From the NCBI RefSeq assembly GCF_029278605.1, contig NZ_CP119572.1:62001-126000 (forward strand): a DNA stretch of 64,000 nt. Direction: 5' to 3'. Below, in pieces: positions 7,693 through 16,854 of the stretch. The notes under the pieces were generated by a model. That model worked only from the letters and a program-made list of their open reading frames with translations, was not told the DNA's origin and did no database searches. Each line of letters opens with the position of its first letter. Position 1 is the stretch's first letter. The DNA comes from Cupriavidus sp. WKF15. Lineage in GTDB: Bacteria; Pseudomonadota; Gammaproteobacteria; Burkholderiales; Burkholderiaceae. Both the position numbers and the translations under genes were made by a program.

Positions 7693-8220
7693 ATGTCACA
7701 GTCAATCGATCTCGCGCCGGTCAACGCGCTGGACCAGGCGGGCTTCGCGCGCGTGTTCGGCAGCGTGTTCGAGCACTTTCCGCAGGCGGCGGCAGGGGCC
7801 TGGGCGCAGCGCCCGTTTGCGTCGGTGGCCGCGCTGCATGACGCGATGATGGACGTGGTGCGCAAGCTCGACGACCAGGGCCAGCGCGATTTCCTGAACC
7901 TGCACCCGCTGCTGTCCGGCGCCAACATCCGCGCGGGCACGATGACGGCGGATTCGAACGCGGAACAGAAGAGCGCGGGCCTCGATGCGATGTCGGCGCA
8001 GCAGGAAGCGTCGCTGGACCGCATGAACGCGGCCTACCTTGCGCGCCATGGCTTCCCGTTCATCATCTGCGTGCGGCACTACACGCGTGAAGGCATCTTC
8101 GCCGCGCTGGAGCGCCGCGTCGACCGCAGCACGGCAGTGGAGCTGGATGAGGCGCTGGCGCAGATCGCGGCGATTACGCGAGGGCGGCTCAACGCGCGCC
8201 TGAACGCGCTGGCGTCATGA
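7693..8220 (+). CDS. uraD: 2-oxo-4-hydroxy-4-carboxy-5-ureidoimidazoline (OHCU) decarboxylase
   Basis: 175 residues, the usual size. The enzyme converts OHCU to S-allantoin, the last step of urate breakdown to allantoin. Family landmarks are present: catalytic H71 in FLNLHPLL, the S(x2)EQ(x)SAGL segment with E90-Q91, and GFPFIICVR near residue 120. The ATG at 7693 has GGAGAG 6 nt upstream. It lies downstream of the LysR regulator and shares promoter motifs with the divergent operon that carries the HIU hydrolases, so the three enzymes probably form one regulon. No urate oxidase is in the window. Confidence 0.95.
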   Translation: MSQSIDLAPVNALDQAGFARVFGSVFEHFPQAAAGAWAQRPFASVAALHDAMMDVVRKLDDQGQRDFLNLHPLLSGANIRAGTMTADSNAEQKSAGLDAMSAQQEASLDRMNAAYLARHGFPFIICVRHYTREGIFAALERRVDRSTAVELDEALAQIAAITRGRLNARLNALAS

Positions 8221-8222
8221 TT

Positions 8223-8246
8223 GCCGGGCACGCAGCCAGTGCCGGC
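8223..8246. terminator. Bidirectional hairpin between uraD and the chemoreceptor gene
   Basis: GCCGG-GCAC and GTGCCGGC pair around a 7-nt loop with one bulge. It occupies nearly the whole 30-bp gap between the two convergent genes. Confidence 0.4.
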
Positions 8247-8250
8247 TGAC

Positions 8251-10050
8251 TCAACCGAGCCTGAACTGTCCCACCGCCCCCGCCAGGCTCGCCGCCTGCG
8301 ACTGCAGCGCCGAAGCCGCGGCCGTGGATTGCTCCACCAGCGCCGCGTTCTGCTGCACCATCTCATCGAGCTGGGTCACGGCCTTGTTCACTTCCTGGAT
8401 GCCGCGTGTCTGCTCGATAGCCGCATGCGTGATCTCGGAGATGATGCTGGTCACCTTCGAGACATTGCTGACGATCTCATTCATGGTCTCGCCGGCTCGC
8501 TGCACCTGACCCGAGCCGGTGGTCACGCTGCCCACGGTCGTTTCGATCAGCGTCTTGATTTCCTTGGCGGCCTGCGCGCTGCGTTGCGCCAGTGCGCGCA
8601 CCTCACCCGCCACCACGGCAAAGCCGCGTCCCTGGTCGCCGGCACGCGCGGCTTCAACGGCGGCGTTCAGCGCGAGGATGTTGGTCTGGAAGGCAATGCC
8701 TTCGATCACGTTGATGATGTCCGCCACGCGCACCGAGGCGCTTTCGATTTCACCCATGGTGGTGATCACTTCGCCGATCACCACGCCACCGTCCTGTGCC
8801 ACGCGCGATGCCGTGCCGACAGAATCCCTGGCCTGCTGAGCCGAGTTCGAGGACTGCGATACCGTTGCCGTGATCTCTTCCATCGAAGCTGCAGTCTGCT
8901 CGAGACTGGCCGCCGCGCTTTCGGTGCGGCGCGACAGGTCGATGTTGCCGGCGGCGATTTCCTCCGACGCCGCGCGTACGGATTCGCTCGCGTCGCGGAT
9001 CTCGCGCATGACGGTACAGAGCTTGTCGGCAAAGGTGTTGAATGCCACGGCGATCTGCGCAACTTCATCGCGGCCGTCGGCGGGCAGGCGCTGCGTGAGG
9101 TCGCCATCGCCGGAGCCGATCGCGCGCATGGCATCGCGGATCTGCGACAGGCGCCGGAACGACACCGCCGTCACGGCGCCGGCGACAATCGCCGCCACGC
9201 AGGCGATGATGATGAGCGCCAGCACCGCGGCAACCAGCGCGGAGCGCATGCCGGCGGTGGCCTCCGACTTGTCCAGCGCGACGATCACCATCCAGTCGGA
9301 GTTCGGGATCTCACGCGCGCGCAGCAGCTTGGCGACGCCGGCGACTTTCACCTCAAGCGGCTGCGTCGCGCCGGGCAGCGAAGCGAGCTTGTCGGCGCCC
9401 AGTGCCGGCACCAGTTCCGACACCGGCTTGAGCGTGAGCTTGTCGTCGGGGTGCGCGACGATCAGCCCGTTCTTCGACACCAGCATGCCGAAGCTTGCCG
9501 GCGTCGGGCGGATCGCCTTGACGTTGGCGATCACGGTGTCCATGGCCACGTCGCCCGAGACAACGCCTTTCACGCCGCCGTCGCGCACCACGGGCGCCGC
9601 GAACGCGACCACCAGCTTGCCGGTGCCCGCATCGACATAGGGCGGCGTCACTACCGGCTTGCCGGCGCCGACGGCCTGCTTGTACCAGGGGCGGCCGGTG
9701 GGATCGTAGCCGGGCGGAATGCCGGCCGGGTTCGAGAACCTGGCGGTCTTGTCCGCGTAGCCGACGTAGACGTTGGTGAAGCCGCCGGCATCGGCGATCT
9801 GCCTGAGCGCGGCGTCGGGTTCAGGCTGCAGCACGGCGTCCTGCAGCGAGTTGATCATCTGGCTGTGGGAAGCGACCCAGTCGGTGATGGCGGCGGCGTG
9901 GCCGTTCTGCACGGCCGTGAGGCTGCTGTCGATCGCTTCGTTGTTGTAGCGGTTGGCGACGATCTGGCTGAGCGCAGCGTTGAGGGCCAGTGCGGCGACG
10001 ACAATGGCCACGCATAGGGCCATGATCCGCGCGCGGATGGTGGTGAACAT
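8251..10050 (-). CDS. Methyl-accepting chemotaxis protein with dCache sensor
   Basis: 599 residues. Layout: TM1 about 8-30; periplasmic double-Cache domain about 38-265 (contains GRPWYKQAV and a DVAMDTVI segment typical of amine or acid binding Cache receptors); TM2 about 273-298; HAMP about 300-352; cytoplasmic signalling domain to about 570 with the hairpin tip [20 protein letters not shown]. The ATG at 10050 has AAGGAA 8 nt upstream, better than the in-frame start at 10107. There is no recognisable C-terminal CheR-binding pentapeptide. Ligand unknown; an amino acid or organic acid is plausible. Confidence 0.93.
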   Translation of the reverse strand: MFTTIRARIMALCVAIVVAALALNAALSQIVANRYNNEAIDSSLTAVQNGHAAAITDWVASHSQMINSLQDAVLQPEPDAALRQIADAGGFTNVYVGYADKTARFSNPAGIPPGYDPTGRPWYKQAVGAGKPVVTPPYVDAGTGKLVVAFAAPVVRDGGVKGVVSGDVAMDTVIANVKAIRPTPASFGMLVSKNGLIVAHPDDKLTLKPVSELVPALGADKLASLPGATQPLEVKVAGVAKLLRAREIPNSDWMVIVALDKSEATAGMRSALVAAVLALIIIACVAAIVAGAVTAVSFRRLSQIRDAMRAIGSGDGDLTQRLPADGRDEVAQIAVAFNTFADKLCTVMREIRDASESVRAASEEIAAGNIDLSRRTESAAASLEQTAASMEEITATVSQSSNSAQQARDSVGTASRVAQDGGVVIGEVITTMGEIESASVRVADIINVIEGIAFQTNILALNAAVEAARAGDQGRGFAVVAGEVRALAQRSAQAAKEIKTLIETTVGSVTTGSGQVQRAGETMNEIVSNVSKVTSIISEITHAAIEQTRGIQEVNKAVTQLDEMVQQNAALVEQSTAAASALQSQAASLAGAVGQFRLG

Positions 10051-10561
10051 CGGGACAGTTCCTTCGTAGGGAATCGTTGGGGGCGTTTGAGCGTGGGGTC
10101 TCCACACCGGCAGGTAAACGGAGTCCGTTCCGCTGACTTGAGGCTGCCCGGCCGGTCATCGTGAAAATCGGCGCATGTTGCGGATTCAACACGCCAACCT
10201 GGTGCGCGATCCGGCACTTGATGCTGTCGTGAATGCGTGCATTCGCGAATGCAAGTCTCCCTTCACTGCATGATGTCGCAGGGCGCAATGCGTGACGATG
10301 CATTGCGTGCAACTGGCATTGCGCTGCAGCGCGATATCGCGGCGAGCGGCCATTGCACGGTCGATGGCGGCGCAGCAATTGCGTCGCCGCGCTGTGCTGC
10401 GCGCGCCGACGCATAAATCCTGCCAGCGGTAAAGTCTGGCTGAGCGGTCATGCAGGCAATAGACCACATTCCCTTACGGCTCATTACAAACACTTACAAC
10501 GCTTATGCCGTCTGGCGCATATTCTGCGGTCACCCCACAACCAAACAGGTGGAGAGACACC
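10051..10561. other. Repeat-rich intergenic region
   Basis: 511 bp without a convincing gene. From 10231 to 10323 it contains a dense group of short dyads: GAATGC-GT-GCATTC (10231-10244), the 16-bp palindrome 10238-10253, and CGCAATGC (10284-10291) facing GCATTGCG (10300-10307) with another GCATTGCG at 10316-10323. Nearer the lipoprotein gene, TTACAA is repeated about 11 bp apart around 10485-10500. Small open frames here lack ribosome sites and codon bias. Confidence 0.5.
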
Positions 10562-11776
10562 GTGTCAGCTCTTTCTTTTTCTTATTCTTCCAGCGCATTG
10601 CGCATCGTCGCACTGGCCGGCGCCCTTGGGCTGGCAGCATGCGGCGGCGGCGGTGATGGTGGTGGCAGCGGTGGTGGCCAGGGAACGCTGAACGTTTCCA
10701 TGACCGACGCGCCGTCTTGCGGCTTCGACCACGTCTTCGTGACCGTCAACAGGGTGCGCGTGCATACCGACGCCAATGCCGATCCCAACGGTAGCGGCTG
10801 GGTCAATATCGATGTGTCGCCCGCGCGCAAGATCGATCTGCTGTCGCTGACCAACGGCGTGCTCACCACGCTGGGCCAGACCGCGCTGTCGGCTGGGAAC
10901 TACCAGCAGATCCGGCTGGTGCTCGACGCGAACACCGGTGGAGGTGCGGCTGCGCTGGCCAATTCCGTCGTACCTACCGGTGGAAGCGAGCAGACGCTGG
11001 ATACGCCGAGCGCGGTGCAATCGGGCATCAAGATCAACCGGCCATTCACGGTATCGTCCGGCACGCTGACCGACCTGGTGCTGGATTTCGATGCCTGCAA
11101 GTCGGTGGTGAAGCGTGGCAATGGCAGCTTTGGCCTGAAGCCGGTGGTGACGGCGGTACCGACCGTGGTCAGCGGCGCCGTGACCGGCGTGGTGGCTTCG
11201 GCCCCGGGCGCAAGCGTCTATGCCGAGCGCAATGGCGTGGTCGTGAAGGCCACGGTGGCGGACGCCAACGGCAACTTCACGCTGTCGCCGATCGAGCAGA
11301 GCAGCACTGCAGGTCCGGTGGATGTGGTGGTGGTGCCGGGCTCCGCCAATGGTCGCGCCACGGGTATCGTGCGCAGCGTGCCGGTGGTGGCAGGCGGCAG
11401 CACCGCGATCTCGACCTCTGCGTCACCGATGTCGCTGCCGACTTCGACGTACCGCCGGGTCTCGGGGACGGTGTCGCCGGCATCTGCCGAAGCGACGTTG
11501 CGCGCGCTGCAGCTGGTCAGCGGCGGTACCTTCGAGATCGCCGCGACGGCTGCCGCTTCCGATACCGGTGCCTACAGCTTCTTCCTGGCCGCGCCGGCGC
11601 TGCCGGTTGCCGCGCCGGTGATCGGCACGTACCAGGCAGCGCTGCCGATTCCGCTGCAGCCTGACGCTGCCGCAGGCGGCAAGTACGGCGTGCAGGCCAC
11701 CAGCTCCACAGGCGTGGTGAAAACGCAGCAGGTGGATGTGAACGCCGCCGACGTGGTTCAGAACTTCTCGTTCTGA
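10562..11776 (+). CDS. DUF4382 domain lipoprotein
   Basis: 404 residues. GTG start at 10562 with GGAGAG 5 nt upstream; the frame extends to an ATG at 10505 but that would displace the signal peptide. Lipobox LAAC gives Cys27, followed by a Gly-rich linker. A DUF4382 domain spans about 38-185 (starts LNVSMTDAP, includes KIDLLSL, QIRLVLD and FDACKSVV), then two beta-sandwich-like repeats to the C-terminus. DUF4382 proteins are envelope lipoproteins of unknown function, possibly carbohydrate or matrix binding. It has its own terminator and appears monocistronic. Confidence 0.88.
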   Translation: MSALSFSYSSSALRIVALAGALGLAACGGGGDGGGSGGGQGTLNVSMTDAPSCGFDHVFVTVNRVRVHTDANADPNGSGWVNIDVSPARKIDLLSLTNGVLTTLGQTALSAGNYQQIRLVLDANTGGGAAALANSVVPTGGSEQTLDTPSAVQSGIKINRPFTVSSGTLTDLVLDFDACKSVVKRGNGSFGLKPVVTAVPTVVSGAVTGVVASAPGASVYAERNGVVVKATVADANGNFTLSPIEQSSTAGPVDVVVVPGSANGRATGIVRSVPVVAGGSTAISTSASPMSLPTSTYRRVSGTVSPASAEATLRALQLVSGGTFEIAATAAASDTGAYSFFLAAPALPVAAPVIGTYQAALPIPLQPDAAAGGKYGVQATSSTGVVKTQQVDVNAADVVQNFSF

Positions 11777-11799
11777 GCGAAGCCAGCAGCGGTCTGAAG

Positions 11800-11841
11800 A
11801 GCCGGAAGGGGCGCAAGCCTGCTTCCGGCTTTCTTGTTGTT
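11800..11841 (+). terminator. Rho-independent terminator of the DUF4382 gene
   Basis: AGCCGGAAG and CTTCCGGCT form a 9-bp stem around a 13-nt loop, followed by TTCTTGTTGTT. Confidence 0.8.
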
Positions 11842-11930
11842 GGCCTCTCTTTTGCAGCTTCGTGTTTTCGTTTCCGCTGGCCGTGGATTCCCGCTAGACT
11901 TTGAGTCTCGCGTCCCCGGAGTATCGCGCC

Positions 11931-12866
11931 ATGGCAGCACGTACCGCGGGCAGGTCCGCCGCCAAGCCAGATGAGTCGCCAGCCTCTGCACGGCAGCCCG
12001 CTTCGCGGCGCAAGGCCGGTGCGTCAGGCACGGCCGATACCTTGATACGCGTCGGCATCGGCGGATGGAGCTACGCGCCGTGGCGCGACAACTTCTATCC
12101 CGAAGGGCTCGCGCAGTCGCGCGAGCTTGAATACGCGAGCCGCCACCTGACGGCCATCGAGATCAACAGCACCTATCACGGCACCCAGAAGCGCACGTCC
12201 TTCGCCAAGTGGCGCGACGAGACGCCCGATGATTTCGTGTTCTCGGTGAAGGCCTCGCGCTTTGCCACCAACCGCCGCGTGCTGGCGGAATCCGGCGACT
12301 CGATTGCGCGCTTCATCGACAGCGGCATTGCGGAACTTGGCCCGAAGCTCGGGCCGCTGGTCTGGCAGTTCGCCCCGACCAAGCAATTCGACGCCGAGGA
12401 TTTCGAGGCCTTCCTGCAGTTGCTGCCCGATTCGGTGGAAGGCGTGAAGCTGCGCCACGTGCTCGAAGTGCGGCATGACAGTTTCATGTCGTCTGAGTAC
12501 CTGAAGCTCGCGCGCAAGCACAAGGCCGCGACGGTCTACACGGATTCGCCGAAGTTTCCGTCGATCGCGGACCTGACCACGGACTTTGTCTATGCGCGCC
12601 TGATGGACAGCAGCGAGAAGCTGAAGACCGGCTACGGGCCCAAGGCGCTGGATGCGTGGGCCGGGCACGCGCATACCTGGGCCGCGGGCAAGGCACCGGC
12701 GGAGCTGGAGCAAGTGGAAGACAAACAGCCGGCGGCCACGCGGCGCGAAGTCTTCATCTTCTTCATCAACGGCGCCAAGGAACGCGCCCCGGCGGCCGCG
12801 CAGGCATTGCTGTCGCGCCTGGGGTGGGAGCCGCGGGAGCCGGTGCCGGTGAAAAAGCGCGCCTGA
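11931..12866 (+). CDS. DUF72 domain protein (YecE-like)
   Basis: 311 residues: a basic, Ala-rich N-terminal tail of about 40 residues, then the DUF72 TIM-barrel-like fold (GIGGWSYAPWRDNFYP, EINSTYHGTQ, FSVKASRF, WQFAPT, EVRHDSF and FFINGAKE). The ATG at 11931 has CGGAG 9 nt upstream. The family is widespread and conserved but has no established reaction; metal or nucleic acid binding has been suggested. No operon partner; the DbpA helicase gene starts 36 bp downstream on the same strand, with a promoter-like TACAAT between them. Confidence 0.88.
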   Translation: MAARTAGRSAAKPDESPASARQPASRRKAGASGTADTLIRVGIGGWSYAPWRDNFYPEGLAQSRELEYASRHLTAIEINSTYHGTQKRTSFAKWRDETPDDFVFSVKASRFATNRRVLAESGDSIARFIDSGIAELGPKLGPLVWQFAPTKQFDAEDFEAFLQLLPDSVEGVKLRHVLEVRHDSFMSSEYLKLARKHKAATVYTDSPKFPSIADLTTDFVYARLMDSSEKLKTGYGPKALDAWAGHAHTWAAGKAPAELEQVEDKQPAATRREVFIFFINGAKERAPAAAQALLSRLGWEPREPVPVKKRA

Positions 12867-12902
12867 GGGCGGTTGTCCGAAACCCCGTTGCTACAATCCG
12901 GC

Positions 12903-14321
12903 ATGAACGAAAACTCCCAATCGCCGCAAGCCGGCGCCCCCGCCGCGGATTTTTCCGCCCTGTCCCTGTCGCCGGCCATGCTGGCCACGCTGGCCCAGCT
13001 CGGCTATGACGAGATGACGCCGATCCAGGCCGCCAGCCTGCCCCTGACGCTTGCCGGCCACGACCTGATCGCCCAGGCCAAGACCGGCAGCGGCAAGACC
13101 GCCGCGTTTGCGCTGGCCCTGCTCCACCGGCTGGACTCGCGCCGCTTCGACGTGCAGGCCATGGTGCTGTGCCCCACGCGCGAGCTGGCCGACCAGGTCA
13201 CGCAGGAAATCCGCCGCCTGGCGCGCGCCGAAGAGAACGTCAAGGTGCTGACGCTGTGCGGCGGTTCGCCGATGCGCCCGCAGGTCGACAGCCTGGTCCA
13301 TGGCGCGCATGTCGTGGTGGGCACGCCGGGCCGCATCCTGGACCATATCGACCGTGGCAGCCTGGAGCTGTCCGCTATCAGTACGCTGGTGCTCGACGAA
13401 GCGGACCGCATGCTCGACATGGGCTTCTTCGACGACATTGCCTACGTCGCCAGCCGCTGCCCGCGCGAGCGCCAGACGCTGCTGTTCTCGGCCACCTACC
13501 CGCCCGGCATCGACAAGCTGACCCAGAAGTTCCTGCGCAAGCCGCAGGAGGTCAAGCTGGCCGAGCGGCACGACAGCACCAGCATCCGCCAGTATTTCTA
13601 TGAGGTCGACGAAGGCGAGCGGCTGGGCGCCGTGGGCCGCCTGCTGGACCATTTCCGTCCGGCGAGCACGCTGGCGTTCTGCAATACCAAGGCGCGCTGC
13701 CGCGACCTGGTGGACCTGCTGCGCGCGCAGGGCTTCCAGGCGCTGGCCCTGCACGGCGACCTGGAGCAGCGCGACCGCGACCAGGTGCTGGTGCAGTTCG
13801 CCAATGGCAGCTGCTCGGTGCTGGTGGCCACCGACGTGGCCGCGCGCGGACTCGATATCGCGCAGCTCGAAGCGGTGATCAACGTGGAAGTCACGCCCGA
13901 CCCCGAAGTCCACATCCACCGCATCGGCCGCACCGGCCGTGCCGGCGAGGAGGGCTGGGCCTTCAGCCTGGTCAGCATGGACGAGATGGGGCGCGTGGGC
14001 AACCTGGAGCAGCACCACGGCGGCGAGTTCGAATGGCATGCGCTGGCGGAACTGCGGCCGGCCAGCAACGAGCGGTTGCTACCGGCCATGGTCACGCTGC
14101 AGATGCTGGGCGGGCGCAAGGAAAAGATACGTCCGGGCGACATCCTCGGCGCACTGACGGGCGAGGCCGGCTTCACCAAGGAACAGATCGGCAAGATCAA
14201 CGTGATGGAGATGTCGACCTACATCGCGGTGGATCGCGCCATCGGCCGGGAAGCGGTGCGCCGGCTCAATGCCGGGAAGGTCAAAGGGAAGAAAGTGAAG
14301 GTGAGGATGCTGACGGAGTGA
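12903..14321 (+). CDS. dbpA: ATP-dependent RNA helicase DbpA
   Basis: 472 residues. All DEAD-box motifs are seen: Q-motif TPIQ, Walker A AKTGSGKT, PTRELA, TPGR, LDEADRML, SATYP, and HRIGRTGRAG. The C-terminal about 75 residues (LGALTGEAGFTKEQIGKI ... GKKVKVRML) form the DbpA RNA-binding domain, which recognises hairpin 92 of 23S rRNA and targets the helicase to 50S assembly. The ATG at 12903 has no Shine-Dalgarno, and TACAAT ends 5 nt before it, so the mRNA could be leaderless. An upstream TTG at 12873 is unlikely to be the start. Confidence 0.95.
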   Translation: MNENSQSPQAGAPAADFSALSLSPAMLATLAQLGYDEMTPIQAASLPLTLAGHDLIAQAKTGSGKTAAFALALLHRLDSRRFDVQAMVLCPTRELADQVTQEIRRLARAEENVKVLTLCGGSPMRPQVDSLVHGAHVVVGTPGRILDHIDRGSLELSAISTLVLDEADRMLDMGFFDDIAYVASRCPRERQTLLFSATYPPGIDKLTQKFLRKPQEVKLAERHDSTSIRQYFYEVDEGERLGAVGRLLDHFRPASTLAFCNTKARCRDLVDLLRAQGFQALALHGDLEQRDRDQVLVQFANGSCSVLVATDVAARGLDIAQLEAVINVEVTPDPEVHIHRIGRTGRAGEEGWAFSLVSMDEMGRVGNLEQHHGGEFEWHALAELRPASNERLLPAMVTLQMLGGRKEKIRPGDILGALTGEAGFTKEQIGKINVMEMSTYIAVDRAIGREAVRRLNAGKVKGKKVKVRMLTE

Positions 14322-14363
14322 GCAGTCCACGGGCCACCGCATAGTTTCGCTCAGATCTGACTT

Positions 14364-14377
14364 CACGAAGATTCGTG
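14364..14377. promoter_or_regulatory. Inverted repeat upstream of the CBS protein gene
   Basis: CACGAA-GA-TTCGTG, flanked by ACTT and (T)AAGT that extend the dyad with one extra base. It lies 94 bp before the CBS start and 43 bp after dbpA, without a T-run. It is an operator candidate for the CBS gene; a weak terminator is the alternative. Confidence 0.4.
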
Positions 14378-14470
14378 TAAGTCACCCTGTAACGGCGCCC
14401 GATCCTTTGCTAATCTGGATGGACATGGCATTTCTGCCGCAGCGCATGATCGACAGAAGAGGAGTGGGTG

Positions 14471-14908
14471 ATGACAACCGCACGCCAGGTCGTAGAGTCC
14501 AAGCCGAGCCAGGCCATCTTCAGCATTCCGCCCACGGCGACGGTGTATGCCGCGCTGCAGCTGATGGCGGAAAAAGGCATCGGTGCCGTGCTGGTGATGG
14601 AGCATGGCAAGATCGTTGGCATCCTGAGCGAGCGCGACTATGCGCGCAAGGTGATCCTGATGCAGCGCTCGTCACGAGATACGCTGGTGCGCGACATCAT
14701 GACCTCGTCGGTCATCTATGTCAGCGGTGACCAGACCACCAACGAGTGCATGGCGCTGATGACCAAGCATCGCATGCGCCACCTGCCGGTAATGGACGGC
14801 GAAGAACTGATCGGCATGCTGTCGATCGGGGACCTCGTCAAGGACATCATCTCCGAGCAGCAGTTCATCATCGAGCAGCTCGAGCACTATATCCACGGCG
14901 GCCGCTAG
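14471..14908 (+). CDS. Tandem CBS domain protein
   Basis: 145 residues containing two CBS motifs (about 15-68 and 80-135), the pair that forms one Bateman module binding adenine nucleotides such as AMP, ATP or NAD. No effector domain is attached; ISERDYARK-like and SIGDLVK signatures match small stand-alone CBS proteins common in Burkholderiaceae. The ATG at 14471 has GGAG 6 nt upstream; a GTG lies directly before it. Monocistronic, ends at a perfect hairpin. Role is probably energy-state sensing, with an unknown partner. Confidence 0.9.
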   Translation: MTTARQVVESKPSQAIFSIPPTATVYAALQLMAEKGIGAVLVMEHGKIVGILSERDYARKVILMQRSSRDTLVRDIMTSSVIYVSGDQTTNECMALMTKHRMRHLPVMDGEELIGMLSIGDLVKDIISEQQFIIEQLEHYIHGGR

Positions 14909-14919
14909 CTGGCCCAAAA

Positions 14920-14952
14920 AGCGGTGCGCACCTCGCGCACCGCTCTTCCGCT
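14920..14952 (+). terminator. Terminator hairpin after the CBS gene
   Basis: Perfect 10-bp stem (14920-14929 with 14935-14944) with a 5-nt loop, followed by CTTCCGCTC. An A-run on its 5' side would give a T-rich tail on the opposite strand. Confidence 0.6.
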
Positions 14953-15042
14953 CATCTGCCTTCACGTGCCTGATCTGACACATTCGGTCGGACGCAAGCG
15001 CGTTCCGGACCTGTCGTGTTGATGCACTGACGCACGCGCGCC

Positions 15043-15061
15043 ATATGCGATACCGGCATAT
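15043..15061. promoter_or_regulatory. Inverted repeat upstream of the DHA2 exporter
   Basis: ATATGC and GCATAT are separated by 7 nt, overlapping an AT-rich patch (about 15056-15068) that could be a -10. Possible operator of a TetR- or MarR-type repressor, but no such gene is adjacent. The rest of 14953-15197 shows nothing clear. Confidence 0.3.
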
Positions 15062-15197
15062 AATTATGCGGTTACTGAATTCGTGATTCCGGCCGTCTGC
15101 CGCGGCAGACGCCGCGCGCCTGGACTTCCGGCCGGCCAGTCCCCTGCTTTGTTGCCCGCTTGCGGCCGTCTGGCTGCGTGCCTGCTGTTGTCTCCCC

Positions 15198-16763
15198 ATG
15201 TCCTCGCTTACCCCGGCCAGCAAGGCCAACGCTTCAAGTCCCATCGCCCCCGCCCACGACCACCACGCCATCATGCGCGTCATTGGCGGCATCGTGCTGT
15301 GCATCCTGCTCGCGGCGCTGGACCAGACCGTGGTGATCCCGGCCGTGCCGGCCATTGCCAATGACCTGAACGGCTTCGGGCACCTGTCGTGGATCGTGAC
15401 CGCGTACCTGATCACCTCGACCGTCGCCACGCCGCTGTATGGCAAGCTGTCCGACAGTTTCGGGCGGCGCCGGCTGCTGATGGTGGCGATCACCTTGTTC
15501 ATCCTGGCATCGGTCGCGTGTGCGATGGCGCAGTCGCTGGGGCAGCTGATCCTGTTCCGCGCGCTGCAGGGCATTGGCGGCGGCGGGCTGATGTCGCTGG
15601 CGCAGGCCGCCATTGCCGACGTGGTCGCACCGCGCCAGCGCGGGCGCTACCAGGGCTATATGGCCACGGTGTGGGCGGTGGCGTCGATCGCCGGGCCGCT
15701 GCTGGGCGGCTGGGTGTCCGACAACCTGTCCTGGCGCTGGCTGTTCTGGATCAATCTGCCGCTGGGCGGGCTGGCCATGCTGATGTGCTACCGCGGCCTG
15801 GCCATGCTGCCCGCGCGCGGCGGCCGCGCGCGCGTGGACTGGCTGGGCGCCTTGCTGCTGGCCGTGGCCATCGTCGCGTTCCTGCTGGCGATGAGCTGGG
15901 GCGGCGATGTGTTCGACTGGCTGTCGCCGCAGCTTGGCCTGCTGGCATTGCTGACGGTGGCCGCCGTGGCCGCGCTGGCCTGGCAGGAGCGCCGCGCCGC
16001 CGACCCGATGCTGCCGCCGCGGCTTTTTGCCAACCGCGCCTATGTGATGGGCGTGGCGGCTTCGGCGCTGGCCGCGCTGAACATCTTCCTGTGCATCTTC
16101 GCCCTACCGCTGCATTTCCAGCTCGTGCGCGGCGCCGATGCATCGATGTCGGGCCTGCTGGTGATGCCCTTCCTGCTGGCCACCGTGGCGGGCAATTTCA
16201 TCGTGGCGTGGCTGGCGCCGCGCGTGGGCCGCATGCGCGGCATCCTGACGGCTGGATTCGTGGCTGGGGTGCTGGGCCTCGCGGTGCTGGCGCTGTCCAC
16301 GCCCGCCGTGCCGCTGGCGGTGGTGCTGCTGGCGATGACTGTGGGCGGCACCGGCCTGGGCATGACCATGGTCGGCACGCTGATGAGCGTGCAGAACGTG
16401 CTCGAGCGCCGCGACACGGGCGCCGGCACGGGCGCGCTGCTGGTGCTGCGCTCGCTCGGCAGCGCGCTCGGCGGCGCACTGGCCGGCACGCTGCTGACGG
16501 TGGAATTCCGTCACGCCACGGCTGCGGCCGGTGTCACGCAGGCGCTGGACCTGGGCGCGCTGCGGCATGGCAGCGAAGCGCTCGCGCAGTTGTCGCCGAT
16601 GGTGCGGCAGGTGCTTGCCGCGGGCGTTGAATCGGGCTTTCAGCTGATCTTTGCCGTAGGGGCTGTGGCGGCCCTCCTGGCACTGGGCATCGTGCGCTGC
16701 ATGCCGGACCTGGAACTGCGCGGCAGCGTCACCGAACACGCCGCCACGCTGGCCATGGACTGA
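15198..16763 (+). CDS. MFS drug exporter, DHA2 family (14 helices)
   Basis: 521 residues with 14 predicted helices. DHA2 signatures are clear: LDQTVVIPAVPAIANDL in helix 1, WIVTAYLITSTVATPLYGKLSD with the loop motif GRR, and GGGLMSLAQAAIADVVAP. Such EmrB/QacA-type pumps export lipophilic compounds in exchange for protons. There is no membrane fusion partner (EmrA-like) beside it, so it may act alone in the inner membrane. The start ATG at 15198 has a poor ribosome site. Substrate unknown. Confidence 0.9.
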   Translation: MSSLTPASKANASSPIAPAHDHHAIMRVIGGIVLCILLAALDQTVVIPAVPAIANDLNGFGHLSWIVTAYLITSTVATPLYGKLSDSFGRRRLLMVAITLFILASVACAMAQSLGQLILFRALQGIGGGGLMSLAQAAIADVVAPRQRGRYQGYMATVWAVASIAGPLLGGWVSDNLSWRWLFWINLPLGGLAMLMCYRGLAMLPARGGRARVDWLGALLLAVAIVAFLLAMSWGGDVFDWLSPQLGLLALLTVAAVAALAWQERRAADPMLPPRLFANRAYVMGVAASALAALNIFLCIFALPLHFQLVRGADASMSGLLVMPFLLATVAGNFIVAWLAPRVGRMRGILTAGFVAGVLGLAVLALSTPAVPLAVVLLAMTVGGTGLGMTMVGTLMSVQNVLERRDTGAGTGALLVLRSLGSALGGALAGTLLTVEFRHATAAAGVTQALDLGALRHGSEALAQLSPMVRQVLAAGVESGFQLIFAVGAVAALLALGIVRCMPDLELRGSVTEHAATLAMD

Positions 16764-16854
16764 GCGGCCGGCCGGCGGCAAGCCCGGCATCGGCGTAAAC
16801 TATCGCGTACCCGATACAGCGAGCCGTCCCGATTCCCGAGACAGGAGACTCCGC

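Noticed and set aside
3997..8220. Search for a urate oxidase that would complete the ureide pathway
   Set aside because: None of the genes in or around the cluster looks like uricase, HpxO or the membrane PuuD type; it must be elsewhere or absent.
8221..10017. 598-codon plus-strand frame opposite the chemoreceptor gene
   Set aside because: Shadow of the chemoreceptor, whose domains are unmistakable.
10263..10493. Short minus-strand open frames in the 10051-10561 gap
   Set aside because: No ribosome sites, poor codon bias, and they overlap repeat sequences.
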